A DNA stretch of 9,221 nucleotides, taken from Desulfobacterales bacterium. GTDB lineage: Bacteria > Desulfobacterota > Desulfobacteria > Desulfobacterales > RPRI01. The notes below the pieces were generated by a model, which was given only the letters and a program-made list of their open reading frames with translations, did no database searches and had not been told where the DNA came from. Shown one piece after another: positions 1 through 5,361 of this stretch; position 1 is the first letter of the stretch; every line of letters starts with the position of its first letter. A program made the position numbers and the translations under genes. The DNA lies in the NCBI GenBank assembly GCA_020052975.1, contig JAGVOC010000300.1, positions 1 to 9,221 of the forward strand, written 5' to 3'.

Positions 1-50
1 CCCGCTTGTCGGGAATCTTTCCTGAAGAAGGATGCCGGACAAGCCGGCAT
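1..50. repeat. Interspersed palindromic repeat, cut by window start
   Basis: Two small hairpins in tandem. CCCG/CGGG (1-4, 10-13) encloses the loop CTTGT; ATGCCGG/CCGGCAT (32-38, 44-50) encloses the loop ACAAG. The two loops are complementary, so the element can also fold as one larger imperfect inverted repeat. The left end probably lies outside the window. It resembles the extragenic palindromes repeated many times in some Gram-negative genomes (recalled pattern, not searched). It lies upstream of the glutaredoxin operon and has no T-run, so it is unlikely to be a simple terminator. Confidence 0.6.
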
Positions 51-120
51 GACAGTGACGTGTACTTTATTCGGCATAATTTATGTCGCTCTGTTTAGTA
101 AGTTGATATTTTATAGAAAC

Positions 121-128
121 AAAAAGGA
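121..128 (+). promoter_or_regulatory. Ribosome binding site of glutaredoxin gene
   Basis: AAAAAGGA ends 6 bases before the ATG at 135, a normal Shine-Dalgarno distance. It supports this start; no earlier in-frame start is needed. Confidence 0.7.
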
Positions 129-134
129 CATAAC

Positions 135-386
135 ATGCAAAAGCCCATTAAGATATACACTTTGAGCACTTGTGGTCACTGTAAAGCCACCAAAAATTTA
201 TTAAATGAATGTGCTGTAACGTATGAATGTATCGATGTTGATTTGCTCTCAAGTGAAGCAAGGACAGCTATTCTTGAGGATGTAAGGAAATTTAACCCGG
301 AGTGTAGCTTTCCTACGATTATTATTGGCGATAAAGTTATCGTTGGCTTTAAAGAGAACGAAATTAGACTGGCATTAGCCCTATAA
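135..386 (+). CDS. Glutaredoxin family thiol-disulfide oxidoreductase
   Basis: An 83-residue, single-domain, cytoplasmic glutaredoxin-fold protein. The redox motif C13-G-H-C16 follows the first beta strand (IKIYTLSTCGHC), and the cis-proline loop is F59-P60-T61, followed by the strand TIIIGDKVIVGF and a final helix; these are the hallmarks of the family. CGHC differs from the classical CPYC of glutaredoxins and is more thioredoxin/NrdH- or PDI-like, so the electron donor could be glutathione, thioredoxin reductase or another thiol; the sequence does not decide. The rubredoxin gene starts 22 bp downstream behind a strong ribosome binding site, so the two are almost certainly co-transcribed and probably act in the same redox or oxidative-stress circuit (inference). 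Length is typical. Confidence 0.92.
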   Translation: MQKPIKIYTLSTCGHCKATKNLLNECAVTYECIDVDLLSSEARTAILEDVRKFNPECSFPTIIIGDKVIVGFKENEIRLALAL

Positions 387-391
387 GACCT

Positions 392-401
392 AAGGAGGAG
401 G
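392..401 (+). promoter_or_regulatory. Strong ribosome binding site of rubredoxin gene
   Basis: AAGGAGGAGG ends 7 bases before the ATG at 409 and selects that start over the overlapping ATG at 404, which opens only a two-codon frame. It is one of the best Shine-Dalgarno matches in the window, suggesting high expression. Confidence 0.75.
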
Positions 402-408
402 GGATGAA

Positions 409-597
409 ATGAAAAAATACGTATGCACGGCTTGTGGCTATGTCTATAATCCTGAACAAGGTGATCCTGACTCTGGGATTAAACCGGGAACCCCTTTTGA
501 GGAAATACCAGATGACTGGGTTTGCCCTGTTTGTGGCGCTGCTAAATCCATGTTTGTAGAGGAGGGTTGTGGATTCAAAGAGCAGGGAGTTCGTTAA
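409..597 (+). CDS. Rubredoxin
   Basis: A 62-residue rubredoxin, a small cytoplasmic one-electron carrier holding a single Fe(Cys)4 site. The four ligands are C6 and C9 in CTACGYVY and C39 and C42 in CPVCGAAK. The intervening conserved residues are also present: N14-P15, GDPDSGI (18-24), P26-G27-T28, F30, and the P34-DDW-V38 run before the second knuckle. The usual rubredoxin is about 52-54 residues; this one has a C-terminal extension, [12 protein letters not shown], with a fifth cysteine (C54). It is the second gene of a two-gene operon with the glutaredoxin upstream. Rubredoxins commonly serve superoxide/peroxide reduction or flavodiiron proteins in anaerobes, but no such partner is visible here, so its electron acceptor cannot be named. 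Confidence 0.97.
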   Translation: MKKYVCTACGYVYNPEQGDPDSGIKPGTPFEEIPDDWVCPVCGAAKSMFVEEGCGFKEQGVR

Positions 598-767
598 AAT
601 AATCTTATAAAAAAGTAAGGATGCGTACTGATGCATATTCTTAAGAAGCTACTGCAGTGCAAGAGCGGGCCTTACAATAACACAAGTTCAGGCGGATTGC
701 TTTAAACCGCTTAAAGGGCAAAGAGTAATCCTAAAATAAAAGATTGGCAAAGGAACAAAGACGAGAA

Positions 768-1331
768 ATGAATCGATATAATTCTACATCAGGGTTAAGA
801 GCATTCTGTATTTTAACCATAACTTCAATGCTTCTGAATGTGATAGGATGCGTAAATATGTCGAAACAAACGTCTTTGCCTTTACCGGTAGTACCTTATG
901 TCGATTTAACCCGCTACACAGGGACATGGTATGAGATTGCGAGATATCCACACAGCTTTCAAGAGGGTTGCGTGGGAAGCAAGGCAACGTATACTCTGAG
1001 AGATGATGGGAAAATCTCTGTTCTCAACGAATGCTATGACAAGTCATTCAGCGGCAAGATAAGGTCTGCTAAAGGTAAGGCATGGTTAGTTGACAAAGAA
1101 ACAAATGCCAAGCTCAAGGTGTCTTTTTTCTGGCCTTTTGCAGGAGACTACTGGATAATCGACCTGGGTAAAAACTATGAATATGCAGTCATAGGGCATC
1201 CGAACCGGGAATACCTCTGGATTTTAAGCCGCACCAGGGAGATGGATGGAGAATTATATGAAGCGATTCTCTCTCGGTTAAAGGATAACCACTATGATAC
1301 CTCGAAGCTTATTAAAACAGACCAACAATAG
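768..1331 (+). CDS. blc: Blc-like outer-membrane lipocalin lipoprotein
   Basis: Bacterial lipocalin of 187 residues. From the ATG at 768 the protein begins with a basic N-terminus, a hydrophobic stretch (about 12-27) and a lipobox V-I-G-C28, so it should be lipidated and exported. The lipocalin signature G-T-W-Y-E-I-A-R-Y-P lies at 52-61, and the late motif GDYWIIDLGKNYEYAVIG plus YLWILSRT (126-156) matches the Blc family. These beta-barrel proteins bind fatty acids or lysophospholipids and are linked to membrane maintenance and stress (family knowledge). A TTG at 744 would add 8 polar residues before the signal peptide; ATG 768 gives a cleaner signal, although AAAGGA (749-754) sits rather far upstream. 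The flavoprotein gene follows after 7 bp, so the two form an operon. Confidence 0.93.
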   Translation: MNRYNSTSGLRAFCILTITSMLLNVIGCVNMSKQTSLPLPVVPYVDLTRYTGTWYEIARYPHSFQEGCVGSKATYTLRDDGKISVLNECYDKSFSGKIRSAKGKAWLVDKETNAKLKVSFFWPFAGDYWIIDLGKNYEYAVIGHPNREYLWILSRTREMDGELYEAILSRLKDNHYDTSKLIKTDQQ

Positions 1332-1335
1332 GAGA
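1331..1335 (+). promoter_or_regulatory. Ribosome binding site deciding the 1339 start
   Basis: GGAGA, overlapping the last base of the lipocalin stop codon, lies 3 bases before the ATG at 1339. It argues against the in-frame ATG at 1294 inside the lipocalin gene and suggests coupled translation. Confidence 0.6.
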
Positions 1336-1338
1336 AAC

Positions 1339-1740
1339 ATGACACTGAAAGAATACTTTGACAGCGTAAATGGTACAGGAGTTTTGTCTACTGCTGATTC
1401 AACAGGCAAAGTAGATGCAGCAATCTACTCTATCCCCCATATTTTTGATGACGGGACGTTAGCTTTTGTCATGAGAGAACGTCTAACCCATCTTAACCTG
1501 CAGTCAAATCCCTACGCGGCATTTCTTTTTATTGAGAATGTCTCAGGTCACAGAGGTGTAAGGCTGTTTTTGAAAAAGGTAAAGGAAGAGACTGACTCAG
1601 CCTTAATAGCTAAAATGACCAGACGCAATTTGACCCCGGAAGAGGACAGGCAGAAGGGCCCAAAGTTTTTGGTATATTTTACCGTTGAAAAGATACTCCC
1701 ATTAATTGGAGGGGGAGAAAGCCATATCAAAATATCATGA
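1339..1740 (+). CDS. Pyridoxamine 5'-phosphate oxidase-fold flavoprotein
   Basis: A 133-residue cytoplasmic protein with the FMN-binding split-barrel pattern. The N-terminal helix MTLKEYFDSVNG is followed by strands GVLSTAD, VDAAIYSIPHIFDDGTLAFVM, the helix-forming RLTHLNLQSNPYAAFLFIE, and a C-terminal strand PKFLVYFTVEKILPL. The combination 'g-v-L-s-T-a-D ... v-d-a-a-i-y ... d-d-g-t-l-a-F-v-m ... h-l-n-l-q-s-N-P-y-a-a-f-l-f-i' is typical of small PPOX-family proteins that bind FMN, or sometimes F420 or heme. It is too short and divergent to be PdxH itself, so the substrate is unknown. The start at 1339 is chosen from the ribosome binding site overlapping the lipocalin stop; the frame is open back to 1294. 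Downstream, 810 bp lack any intact sizeable gene. Confidence 0.85.
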   Translation: MTLKEYFDSVNGTGVLSTADSTGKVDAAIYSIPHIFDDGTLAFVMRERLTHLNLQSNPYAAFLFIENVSGHRGVRLFLKKVKEETDSALIAKMTRRNLTPEEDRQKGPKFLVYFTVEKILPLIGGGESHIKIS

Positions 1741-1798
1741 AGTTAAAATTGATAAATTTCAGGCAAGAAAGAATCGAGATGACTGTTGGCCCGTTTTG

Positions 1799-1819
1799 CT
1801 GATGCTCTCAAGGCATCAG
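1799..1819 (+). terminator. Possible weak terminator after the lipocalin operon
   Basis: CTGATGC (1799-1805) pairs with GCATCAG (1813-1819) around a 7-base loop, about 60 bp past the flavoprotein stop. There is no T-run directly after the stem (ATATTTTT comes about 12 bases later), so intrinsic termination would be weak. Confidence 0.3.
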
Positions 1820-1879
1820 GACGCTGCTATAATATTTTTGATTAAGATGCAAAAACGCAGATAACATTATAGAACTGTT

Positions 1880-1963
1880 ATGATTAAAAACTTCGGTATA
1901 ACTTTATGTACTTTCTTGATTAGCATCTTTTTTTTCTTGGGATGCTCGCACTTTTATTTTTGA
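1880..1963 (+). CDS. Possible 27-residue lipoprotein or lipoprotein relic
   Basis: An ATG frame too short for usual gene callers encodes MIKNFGITLCTFLISIFFFL-GC-SHFYF. It has a lysine at position 3, a strongly hydrophobic core from 5 to 20, and a perfect-looking lipobox F-L-G-C22, followed by only five residues. This is exactly the architecture of a lipoprotein signal peptide, so it could be a very small entericidin-like lipoprotein, or the surviving signal region of a longer lipoprotein truncated by a TGA. No good Shine-Dalgarno sequence precedes the ATG, which argues for a relic or chance. A 12-bp palindrome starts at the last base of its stop codon. Confidence 0.35.
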   Translation: MIKNFGITLCTFLISIFFFLGCSHFYF

Positions 1964-2223
1964 TGATTAATCATAAGAGTGTTCAGACCATTCTCTCTGT
2001 TTAGGTTGAGCATTTTCAAGTGTCGAAATCAAGAGTTAATGAAAAATTTGGGCGGTGAGGACTTGATGAAGGATTTATTCCTGAAGAGTTCAGACTCAAA
2101 GTAATGTCGATGAAGCATTCGGATTCTTCCCACTGGAATGCGGTGGCAGCTTTTCGCTGGAACTGATGGTAGGAATGAAATTGGATAGCAGACGCGAACG
2201 AGTGCGCGAATGTTCAGAAAAAT

Positions 2224-2352
2224 GCACGTCTGCAGAGATATGGACCTCCTAATGTTCTCCGTCACCATTCTTATTTTTATAGACCCGGTACAAATTTCAC
2301 TGTGGATGGATGCATGATGAAGAAAATGATCCGAATTCGAATTATTCAGTAA
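2224..2352 (+). pseudogene. Relic of short-chain dehydrogenase/reductase C-terminus
   Basis: In one frame the sequence reads A-R-L-Q-R-Y-G-P-P (2224-2250), then about 12 unrecognisable codons, then G-T-N-F-T-V-D-G-C-M-M-K-K-M-I and a TAA stop (2287-2352). The end of classical NAD(P)-dependent short-chain dehydrogenases reads roughly 'P-l-g-R-y-G-x-P-e-D-i-a ... f-I-T-G-x-N-F-x-v-D-G-G-M-t-K-K-M-I-y', so both blocks match in order and at nearly the right spacing. The missing middle ('eDia..vlFLas..ssfiT') is poorly matched in this frame; a neighbouring frame gives L-M-F-S...I-F-I, consistent with compensating frameshifts. No cofactor motif TGxxxGIG or catalytic YxxxK is visible upstream. The second Gly of DGG has become Cys. 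This is a non-functional remnant. Confidence 0.6.
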
Positions 2353-2466
2353 CATCTCTGAGTTAGATTGAAATGAGCAGAACTGTTTCAGACGGCAATT
2401 ATAGGCAAAGCAGACCCTCATTGAGGGGACAGTCCCGCTGTAGCATAGGCTTTTTCCCCAGTAAAA

Positions 2467-2496
2467 TTGACAAATCTAAAAAGGTTGCGATAATAT
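2467..2496 (+). promoter_or_regulatory. Sigma-70-type promoter of the toxin-antitoxin operon
   Basis: A perfect -35 TTGACA (2467-2472) is followed by GATAAT (2489-2494, spacer 16) overlapping TAATAT (2491-2496, spacer 18). It lies about 55 bp upstream of the antitoxin ATG and directly before the repeated operator-like motif. Confidence 0.7.
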
Positions 2497-2501
2497 ATTT
2501 G

Positions 2502-2528
2502 AACTAATCACTTAACTAATCAGTTGAG
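2502..2528. promoter_or_regulatory. Probable antitoxin operator: direct repeats plus palindrome
   Basis: AACTAATCA occurs twice (2502-2510 and 2514-2522) with a 12-bp period. The second copy is also the centre of an imperfect inverted repeat, CTTAACT-aatc-AGTTGAG (2511-2528). It sits between the -10 box and the ribosome binding site, where Phd/YefM antitoxins and their toxin complexes are known to bind and repress their own operon. Function is inferred from position and symmetry. Confidence 0.5.
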
Positions 2529-2535
2529 ATTTGTA

Positions 2536-2541
2536 CGGAGG
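2536..2541 (+). promoter_or_regulatory. Ribosome binding site of antitoxin gene
   Basis: CGGAGG ends 8 bases before the ATG at 2550. It is much stronger than anything before the toxin GTG, in keeping with excess synthesis of antitoxin. Confidence 0.65.
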
Positions 2542-2549
2542 CAGCAAAA

Positions 2550-2846
2550 ATGAAGAGCACGAATGCGGTAAAAACAATTGAGGCATTAGAAGCCAGGATT
2601 CATTTTGGCTCGGTCATGGACGAGGTAGAGAAGAAAAATACACGGTTTTTGGTAAGCAAAAGAGGCAAGCCCAAAATTATAATTCTGAGCGTGACTGATT
2701 ATCTTGAAAACATCCTCAAGGAGGATGAGCTTTTAACAAGCATTTACCTGAAGACTAAAGAAACAGGCTTAGACATGATAAGCGAAGAAGAAATAGAAAA
2801 GGAAATCCGGGCTACTCGCAGAAAAAGATCCGGTAAGAATAGATAG
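2550..2846 (+). CDS. Phd/YefM family antitoxin of type II TA system
   Basis: A 98-residue antitoxin. Residues about 8-55 show the Phd/YefM DNA-binding fold: 'EALEARIHFGSVMDEVEKKN', then 'TRFLVSKRGKPKIIILS' and 'VTDYLENI', corresponding to the family pattern 'ea+..l..vldeve.....v.itr.GkP.aviis.edye'. The C-terminal part (about 56-98) is highly charged and ends in the basic RRKRSGKNR; in this family the tail is flexible, neutralises the toxin and is exposed to protease. The PIN toxin gene follows after 7 bp. The antitoxin should bind and block the PIN nuclease and autorepress from the repeated motif just upstream. The start is fixed by the ribosome binding site at 2536. Phd/YefM paired with a PIN toxin is a known combination. 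Confidence 0.9.
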   Translation: MKSTNAVKTIEALEARIHFGSVMDEVEKKNTRFLVSKRGKPKIIILSVTDYLENILKEDELLTSIYLKTKETGLDMISEEEIEKEIRATRRKRSGKNR

Positions 2847-2853
2847 CTGAAGC

Positions 2854-3291
2854 GTGTTTAAAATAGTCATGGACATCAATGTGCTGGTATCGGCTTTATT
2901 GAAAGAGAACAGCCTGCCAGCATTTATTTTAACCCTGATCAGAAAGGGAAAGATAAGACTATGCTTTAGCAAAGAAATATTCGAGGAATATGAAGAGGTT
3001 TTGCAGAGAGAAAAATTCCATCTGATTAAAAGAGAAGTTGCCCCGCTTCTAACTTCTTTAAGGAAAAGATCCTTACTCGTGAAGCCGAAAGGCAAGGTAA
3101 CCGAAGCGAACGATCCGGATGATAAGAAATTTTTAGAGTGCGCCTTAGAAGCCAAAGCAGACTTCTTGATTACCGGTAATAAAAAGCATTTTCCCTCTAA
3201 AAGCTTCCACTGCACCCGTATTGTCAGCCCTCGGGATTTTATTGACACAGCACTTAAATTTGTTATTCTCAATACGACAAAAAAGCGGTAA
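2854..3291 (+). CDS. PIN-domain toxin (COG1569-like putative RNase)
   Basis: A 145-residue single PIN domain, predicted to be a metal-dependent RNase acting as the toxin of the upstream antitoxin. It opens 'MFKIVMD-INVLVSALL' with the first catalytic Asp at D7. 'SKEIFEEYEEVLQREKF' carries the conserved acid around E45, 'NDPDDKKFLECALEAKADFLITGNKKHF' supplies D90 and D103, and 'RIVSPRDFI' is the usual end of this subfamily. All four acidic positions appear intact, so it should be active. One oddity: the last motif reads T-G-N109 where the family usually has T-G-D. The start is GTG with no clear Shine-Dalgarno sequence, 7 bp after the antitoxin stop, suggesting translational coupling and lower toxin output. 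The last ~15 residues extend past the usual fold end. Confidence 0.9.
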   Translation: MFKIVMDINVLVSALLKENSLPAFILTLIRKGKIRLCFSKEIFEEYEEVLQREKFHLIKREVAPLLTSLRKRSLLVKPKGKVTEANDPDDKKFLECALEAKADFLITGNKKHFPSKSFHCTRIVSPRDFIDTALKFVILNTTKKR

Positions 3292-3873
3292 CGGTGTATA
3301 ACGGTTCCCTCACGAGACGGGAAAATCGTACGCTAAGGTAAGCAAGGTGTCACAATTACTGCACGCCAGGTCTCTTAAATAGTCCTGTTATAGTTCAGCC
3401 TGTAAGAAACATCGGTGTTTTCCACATAACATAGAAAGCCGCAAAAATGAATGTGCCCTGCCTCCCGCGAAGTACTCCCTATAACGTTCACAAGCAGCCA
3501 TTCCAGCTAAAATGTAGAGTTCTTCTTCCGGAAATGATTGCTCTGCGATGTTCATCGAGAAAGTTGTGAACGGGACGAGCTCCGTAAATCACTCTATCTT
3601 TTAATCTTGCGAAATTATCAGATAACAGTATCTCACACGCAGATTCAGCTAACTACATGGTTTTGAGCGTATTCATTCCTAAATTTGTCATTTTAGAAAT
3701 TACCTTCTCCTGGGCGGTCTGTGCCATAGTATCCAGGCAACCGAGAGCTGTATTTCACGAGCAAAAAGGTGGCTTTAGTAAAGACAGGAGTTTCAAGAAA
3801 GCCTGGTAACAGCTGTTTTAAAAAGTCCCGGAAATTCCCTTGTTTCTGCTATTATTTAGTGTCTCTGTTTCAT
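3292..3873. other. Gene-free region with faint minus-strand coding relics
   Basis: No intact gene is supported. On the minus strand, a frame from ATG 3727 gives 24 codons to an amber stop (3653-3655), then stays open to 3488 (S-A-C-E-I-L-L-S-D-N-F-A-R-L-K-D...). A second frame from ATG 3555 to TAA 3388 gives 55 residues (M-N-I-A-E-Q-S-F-P-E-E-E-L-Y-I-L-A-G-M-A...). Amino-acid composition is protein-like but no family was recognised and there are no ribosome binding sites. The likely reading is an old gene broken by stops and frameshifts; chance is also possible. No terminator follows either flanking gene clearly. Confidence 0.35.
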
Positions 3874-4488
3874 TTATTTGCTGCCCATGCCGGGCATGGC
3901 AGGGATGTCTATCTTTTTATATCCTGCAGGGAGTTCAAATACTGAATCATCAACACCGCCCGTCTTAATGTTCTTCCAGACGGTTGTAATCTCCTTGTCT
4001 TCAGACTCGTATTTCACCGGGATGTTACCAAGGTCAGTTGCCTCCCAGATATATCCTGTTTTTTCTTTTTTGCCATCTGTAGTTATCGTCAGATGATATT
4101 TCTTCGCCGGGTGCTTATCAACAATCTCATGAGCAATGAACTCCTTGTCCGTCTTGATATTCGGATCGTGATAGAGCTTCGACAGTATATCCTGCTTGCC
4201 CATATCAAGCGGGATCTCCGTATAGGTTTTAGTGTCAACAGTCAGCATCCAAATGATCTTCTTGTCAGGCCTTATGATATTAATGGATTTGTCTCCCTGA
4301 GTGTTTCTCTCCATCCTTATTTTCATATCCTTAAAAAAAATCTTGAAGGTAAAAGAACCCCATGCTGACGTGGTCTCCATATCGGCCGAATAGTTTTTGA
4401 AGGTATCCAGATCAGATCCAAACGCCGTAACGGCAAATAAAGAAAACACAAAGATACTCACTACATGGACCGCTGCTCTTTCCCTCAT
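3874..4488 (-). CDS. Periplasmic DUF4412 / LolA-like lipoprotein-carrier-fold protein
   Basis: A 204-residue exported protein. The N-terminus MRERAAVHVVSIFVFSLFAVTAFG is a Sec signal peptide with probable cleavage after A-F-G (before SDLDTF). The mature part has the alternating beta pattern of the LolA-like half-barrel: 'FTFKIFFKDMKIRMER', 'INIIRPDKKIIWMLTVDTKTYTEIPL', 'YHLTITTDGKKEKTGYIWEATDLGNIPVKYE', and the end 'DSVFELPAGYKKIDIPAMPGM'. This 'K-x-R-M-E ... i-i-R-P-D-K-k-i-i-W-M-L ... F-E-L-P-A-G-Y-k-k' pattern is typical of DUF4412 and outer-membrane lipoprotein-sorting-like proteins (recalled). The cargo is unknown. The start at 4488 is chosen over an upstream in-frame ATG at 4521 because AAAGGAGAAC (4492-4501) directly precedes it and the signal peptide then begins correctly. 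It has its own promoter and is separated from the beta-barrel gene by a hairpin. Confidence 0.85.
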   Translation of the reverse strand: MRERAAVHVVSIFVFSLFAVTAFGSDLDTFKNYSADMETTSAWGSFTFKIFFKDMKIRMERNTQGDKSINIIRPDKKIIWMLTVDTKTYTEIPLDMGKQDILSKLYHDPNIKTDKEFIAHEIVDKHPAKKYHLTITTDGKKEKTGYIWEATDLGNIPVKYESEDKEITTVWKNIKTGGVDDSVFELPAGYKKIDIPAMPGMGSK

Positions 4489-4491
4489 ATG

Positions 4492-4501
4492 TTCTCCTTT
4501 T
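4492..4501 (-). promoter_or_regulatory. Ribosome binding site deciding the 4488 start
   Basis: On the minus strand AAAGGAGAAC lies 3-12 bases before ATG 4488. It falls inside the longer frame from 4521, which would add eleven residues ahead of the signal peptide, so the shorter start is preferred. Confidence 0.65.
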
Positions 4502-4546
4502 AAAATTTCCAATGGATCCATTCTTTTGTTGCAATAATTTTATCAA

Positions 4547-4575
4547 ATTATATTTCAGAAAACTCTTCCATGCAA
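4547..4575 (-). promoter_or_regulatory. Sigma-70-type promoter of the DUF4412-like gene
   Basis: Minus strand: TTGCAT (4575-4570), a 17-base spacer, then a perfect TATAAT (4552-4547). It lies about 58 bases upstream of the ATG at 4488. The -35 is only a half match; the -10 and spacing are ideal. Confidence 0.55.
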
Positions 4576-4625
4576 CCTTATATTGTACGTTTATCAATTG
4601 GCTGCATGCACTGAGAATTAACAAA

Positions 4626-4651
4626 CGGGGTTCCAGCTATGGGGAACCCCG
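4626..4651 (-). terminator. Intrinsic terminator after the beta-barrel gene
   Basis: CGGGGTTCC (4626-4634) and GGAACCCCG (4643-4651) form a perfect 9-bp GC-rich stem with an 8-base loop, 35 bp past the beta-barrel stop. Read on the minus strand it is followed by TTTGTTAATT, a moderately U-rich tail. It insulates the two minus-strand envelope genes from each other. Confidence 0.6.
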
Positions 4652-4686
4652 CCTATATTCTTGCTCTTTATGAGAGGATTTTGTTA

Positions 4687-5217
4687 CTAGAATCTTACGC
4701 CGAGGCCGAGGCCGTAAATAAAGTTTCCGTCGTTAAAGGAATCACTGACAGGGAACTGGTACTGGACCAGCGTACGAACGAAGGTGGTTTGATTGATAAA
4801 GTATTTCACCCCGGCTTCAGGCCCGCATGCCCATGTGTCCCTAATATCATCACCGTAGTTATACGCAATGCTCACCCCGATCAACGGTTGGAAACGGTCT
4901 AAATCAAAATGGTAGTCGGCAGCGAGTTCCGTTGAACCACCCCAAAAGTTGTCCCCTGGGGTGTCAATGAAAATAATATTCTGCCGGAGTTCTGCTTCAA
5001 TAGTATCCGTGAAGAAATATCCGAGACCAGCTGATATTGAAAAATTCGTGTTGTCAACATTATTATCGCTTGAGCCACGTCCAAAAATACTGAATTCCAG
5101 GTCTCCTTTATGGAAACCATAGGTCGGCTGTTCAGCAGAAACAAATGCCGGTAATAAAAGAAGTGCGACAACAACGATACACACTTTGGCAATCAGAGGC
5201 ACTTTGCTATTCACCAT
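4687..5217 (-). CDS. Small outer-membrane beta-barrel protein
   Basis: A 176-residue exported protein. The signal peptide MVNSKVPLIAKVCIVVVALLLLPAFVSA is probably cleaved after V-S-A. The mature protein alternates short amphipathic strands with turns: 'GDLEFSIFGRGSSD', 'NFSISAGLGYFFTDTIEAELRQNIIF', 'WGGSTELAADYHFD', 'FQPLIGVSIAYNYG', 'ACGPEAGVKYFIN', 'TTFVRTLVQYQFPV', ending 'NFIYGLGLGVRF' with the C-terminal Phe recognised by the BAM assembly machinery. About eight strands fit, as in OmpA-domain, OmpW or OprF-like small barrels; no peptidoglycan-binding domain is present. No specific family name can be justified. ATG 5217 is preferred to the GTG at 5223 because AAGGAG (5225-5230 on the minus strand) is 7 bases away. 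A terminator follows at 4626-4651. Confidence 0.88.
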   Translation of the reverse strand: MVNSKVPLIAKVCIVVVALLLLPAFVSAEQPTYGFHKGDLEFSIFGRGSSDNNVDNTNFSISAGLGYFFTDTIEAELRQNIIFIDTPGDNFWGGSTELAADYHFDLDRFQPLIGVSIAYNYGDDIRDTWACGPEAGVKYFINQTTFVRTLVQYQFPVSDSFNDGNFIYGLGLGVRF

Positions 5218-5224
5218 AATCACT

Positions 5225-5230
5225 CTCCTT
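5225..5230 (-). promoter_or_regulatory. Ribosome binding site deciding the 5217 start
   Basis: AAGGAG on the minus strand, 7 bases before ATG 5217 and only 1 base before the GTG at 5223. Spacing therefore favours the ATG. Confidence 0.65.
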
Positions 5231-5253
5231 AACTTTTGATTTTCATTTTAATC

Positions 5254-5361
5254 TCACCAGTTTGCACCAAGAGAAATCTTTTTTGATATTCTTCCATGCC
5301 CGGTGCGGTCTGTTCTTGACCCGGTACCAAGAATTTGCTTTTTTGGAATTACCTGTTTCAC
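5254..5361 (-). other. Unsupported 35-codon frame after a full anti-SD match
   Basis: The GTG at 5361 opens a 35-residue, very basic frame (M-K-Q-V-I-P-K-K-Q-I-L-G-T-G-S-R...) that ends at TGA 5254, 37 bases before the beta-barrel start. GGAGGTGA, the complete complement of the 16S rRNA tail, overlaps the GTG, which is too close for initiation there. It could be a leader peptide or simply part of an untranslated leader. No family recognised. Confidence 0.15.

Larger units (their letters stand above)
1741..2466. other. Long intergenic region with gene relics and palindromes
   Basis: No intact gene of normal size is supported here. The stretch contains a hairpin just after the flavoprotein gene (1799-1819), a possible 27-residue lipoprotein ORF (1880-1963), a 12-bp perfect palindrome ATGATTAATCAT (1963-1974), a decayed short-chain dehydrogenase C-terminus (about 2224-2352), and two abutting palindromes: CCCTCA-T-TGAGGG (2415-2427) and GGGAC-A-GTCCC (2426-2436). 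A 130-codon minus-strand frame across 2029-2421 runs antisense to the dehydrogenase relic, has a His/Ser/Arg-rich unlikely composition, and is judged spurious. Confidence 0.6.

Noticed and set aside
2071..2100. Plus-strand phrase P-E-E-F-R-L-K-V resembling the first helix of an IS3-type transposase
   Set aside because: Only about ten residues match and nothing downstream (HTH turn, DDE residues, terminal inverted repeats) supports an insertion sequence.
2029..2421. 130-codon minus-strand ORF
   Set aside because: It runs antisense to the short-chain dehydrogenase relic, lacks a ribosome binding site, is His/Ser/Arg rich and has no recognisable motif.
2769..3272. 167-codon minus-strand ORF opposite the PIN toxin
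   Set aside because: Pure antisense shadow of the antitoxin end and PIN gene, which have clear domains on the plus strand.
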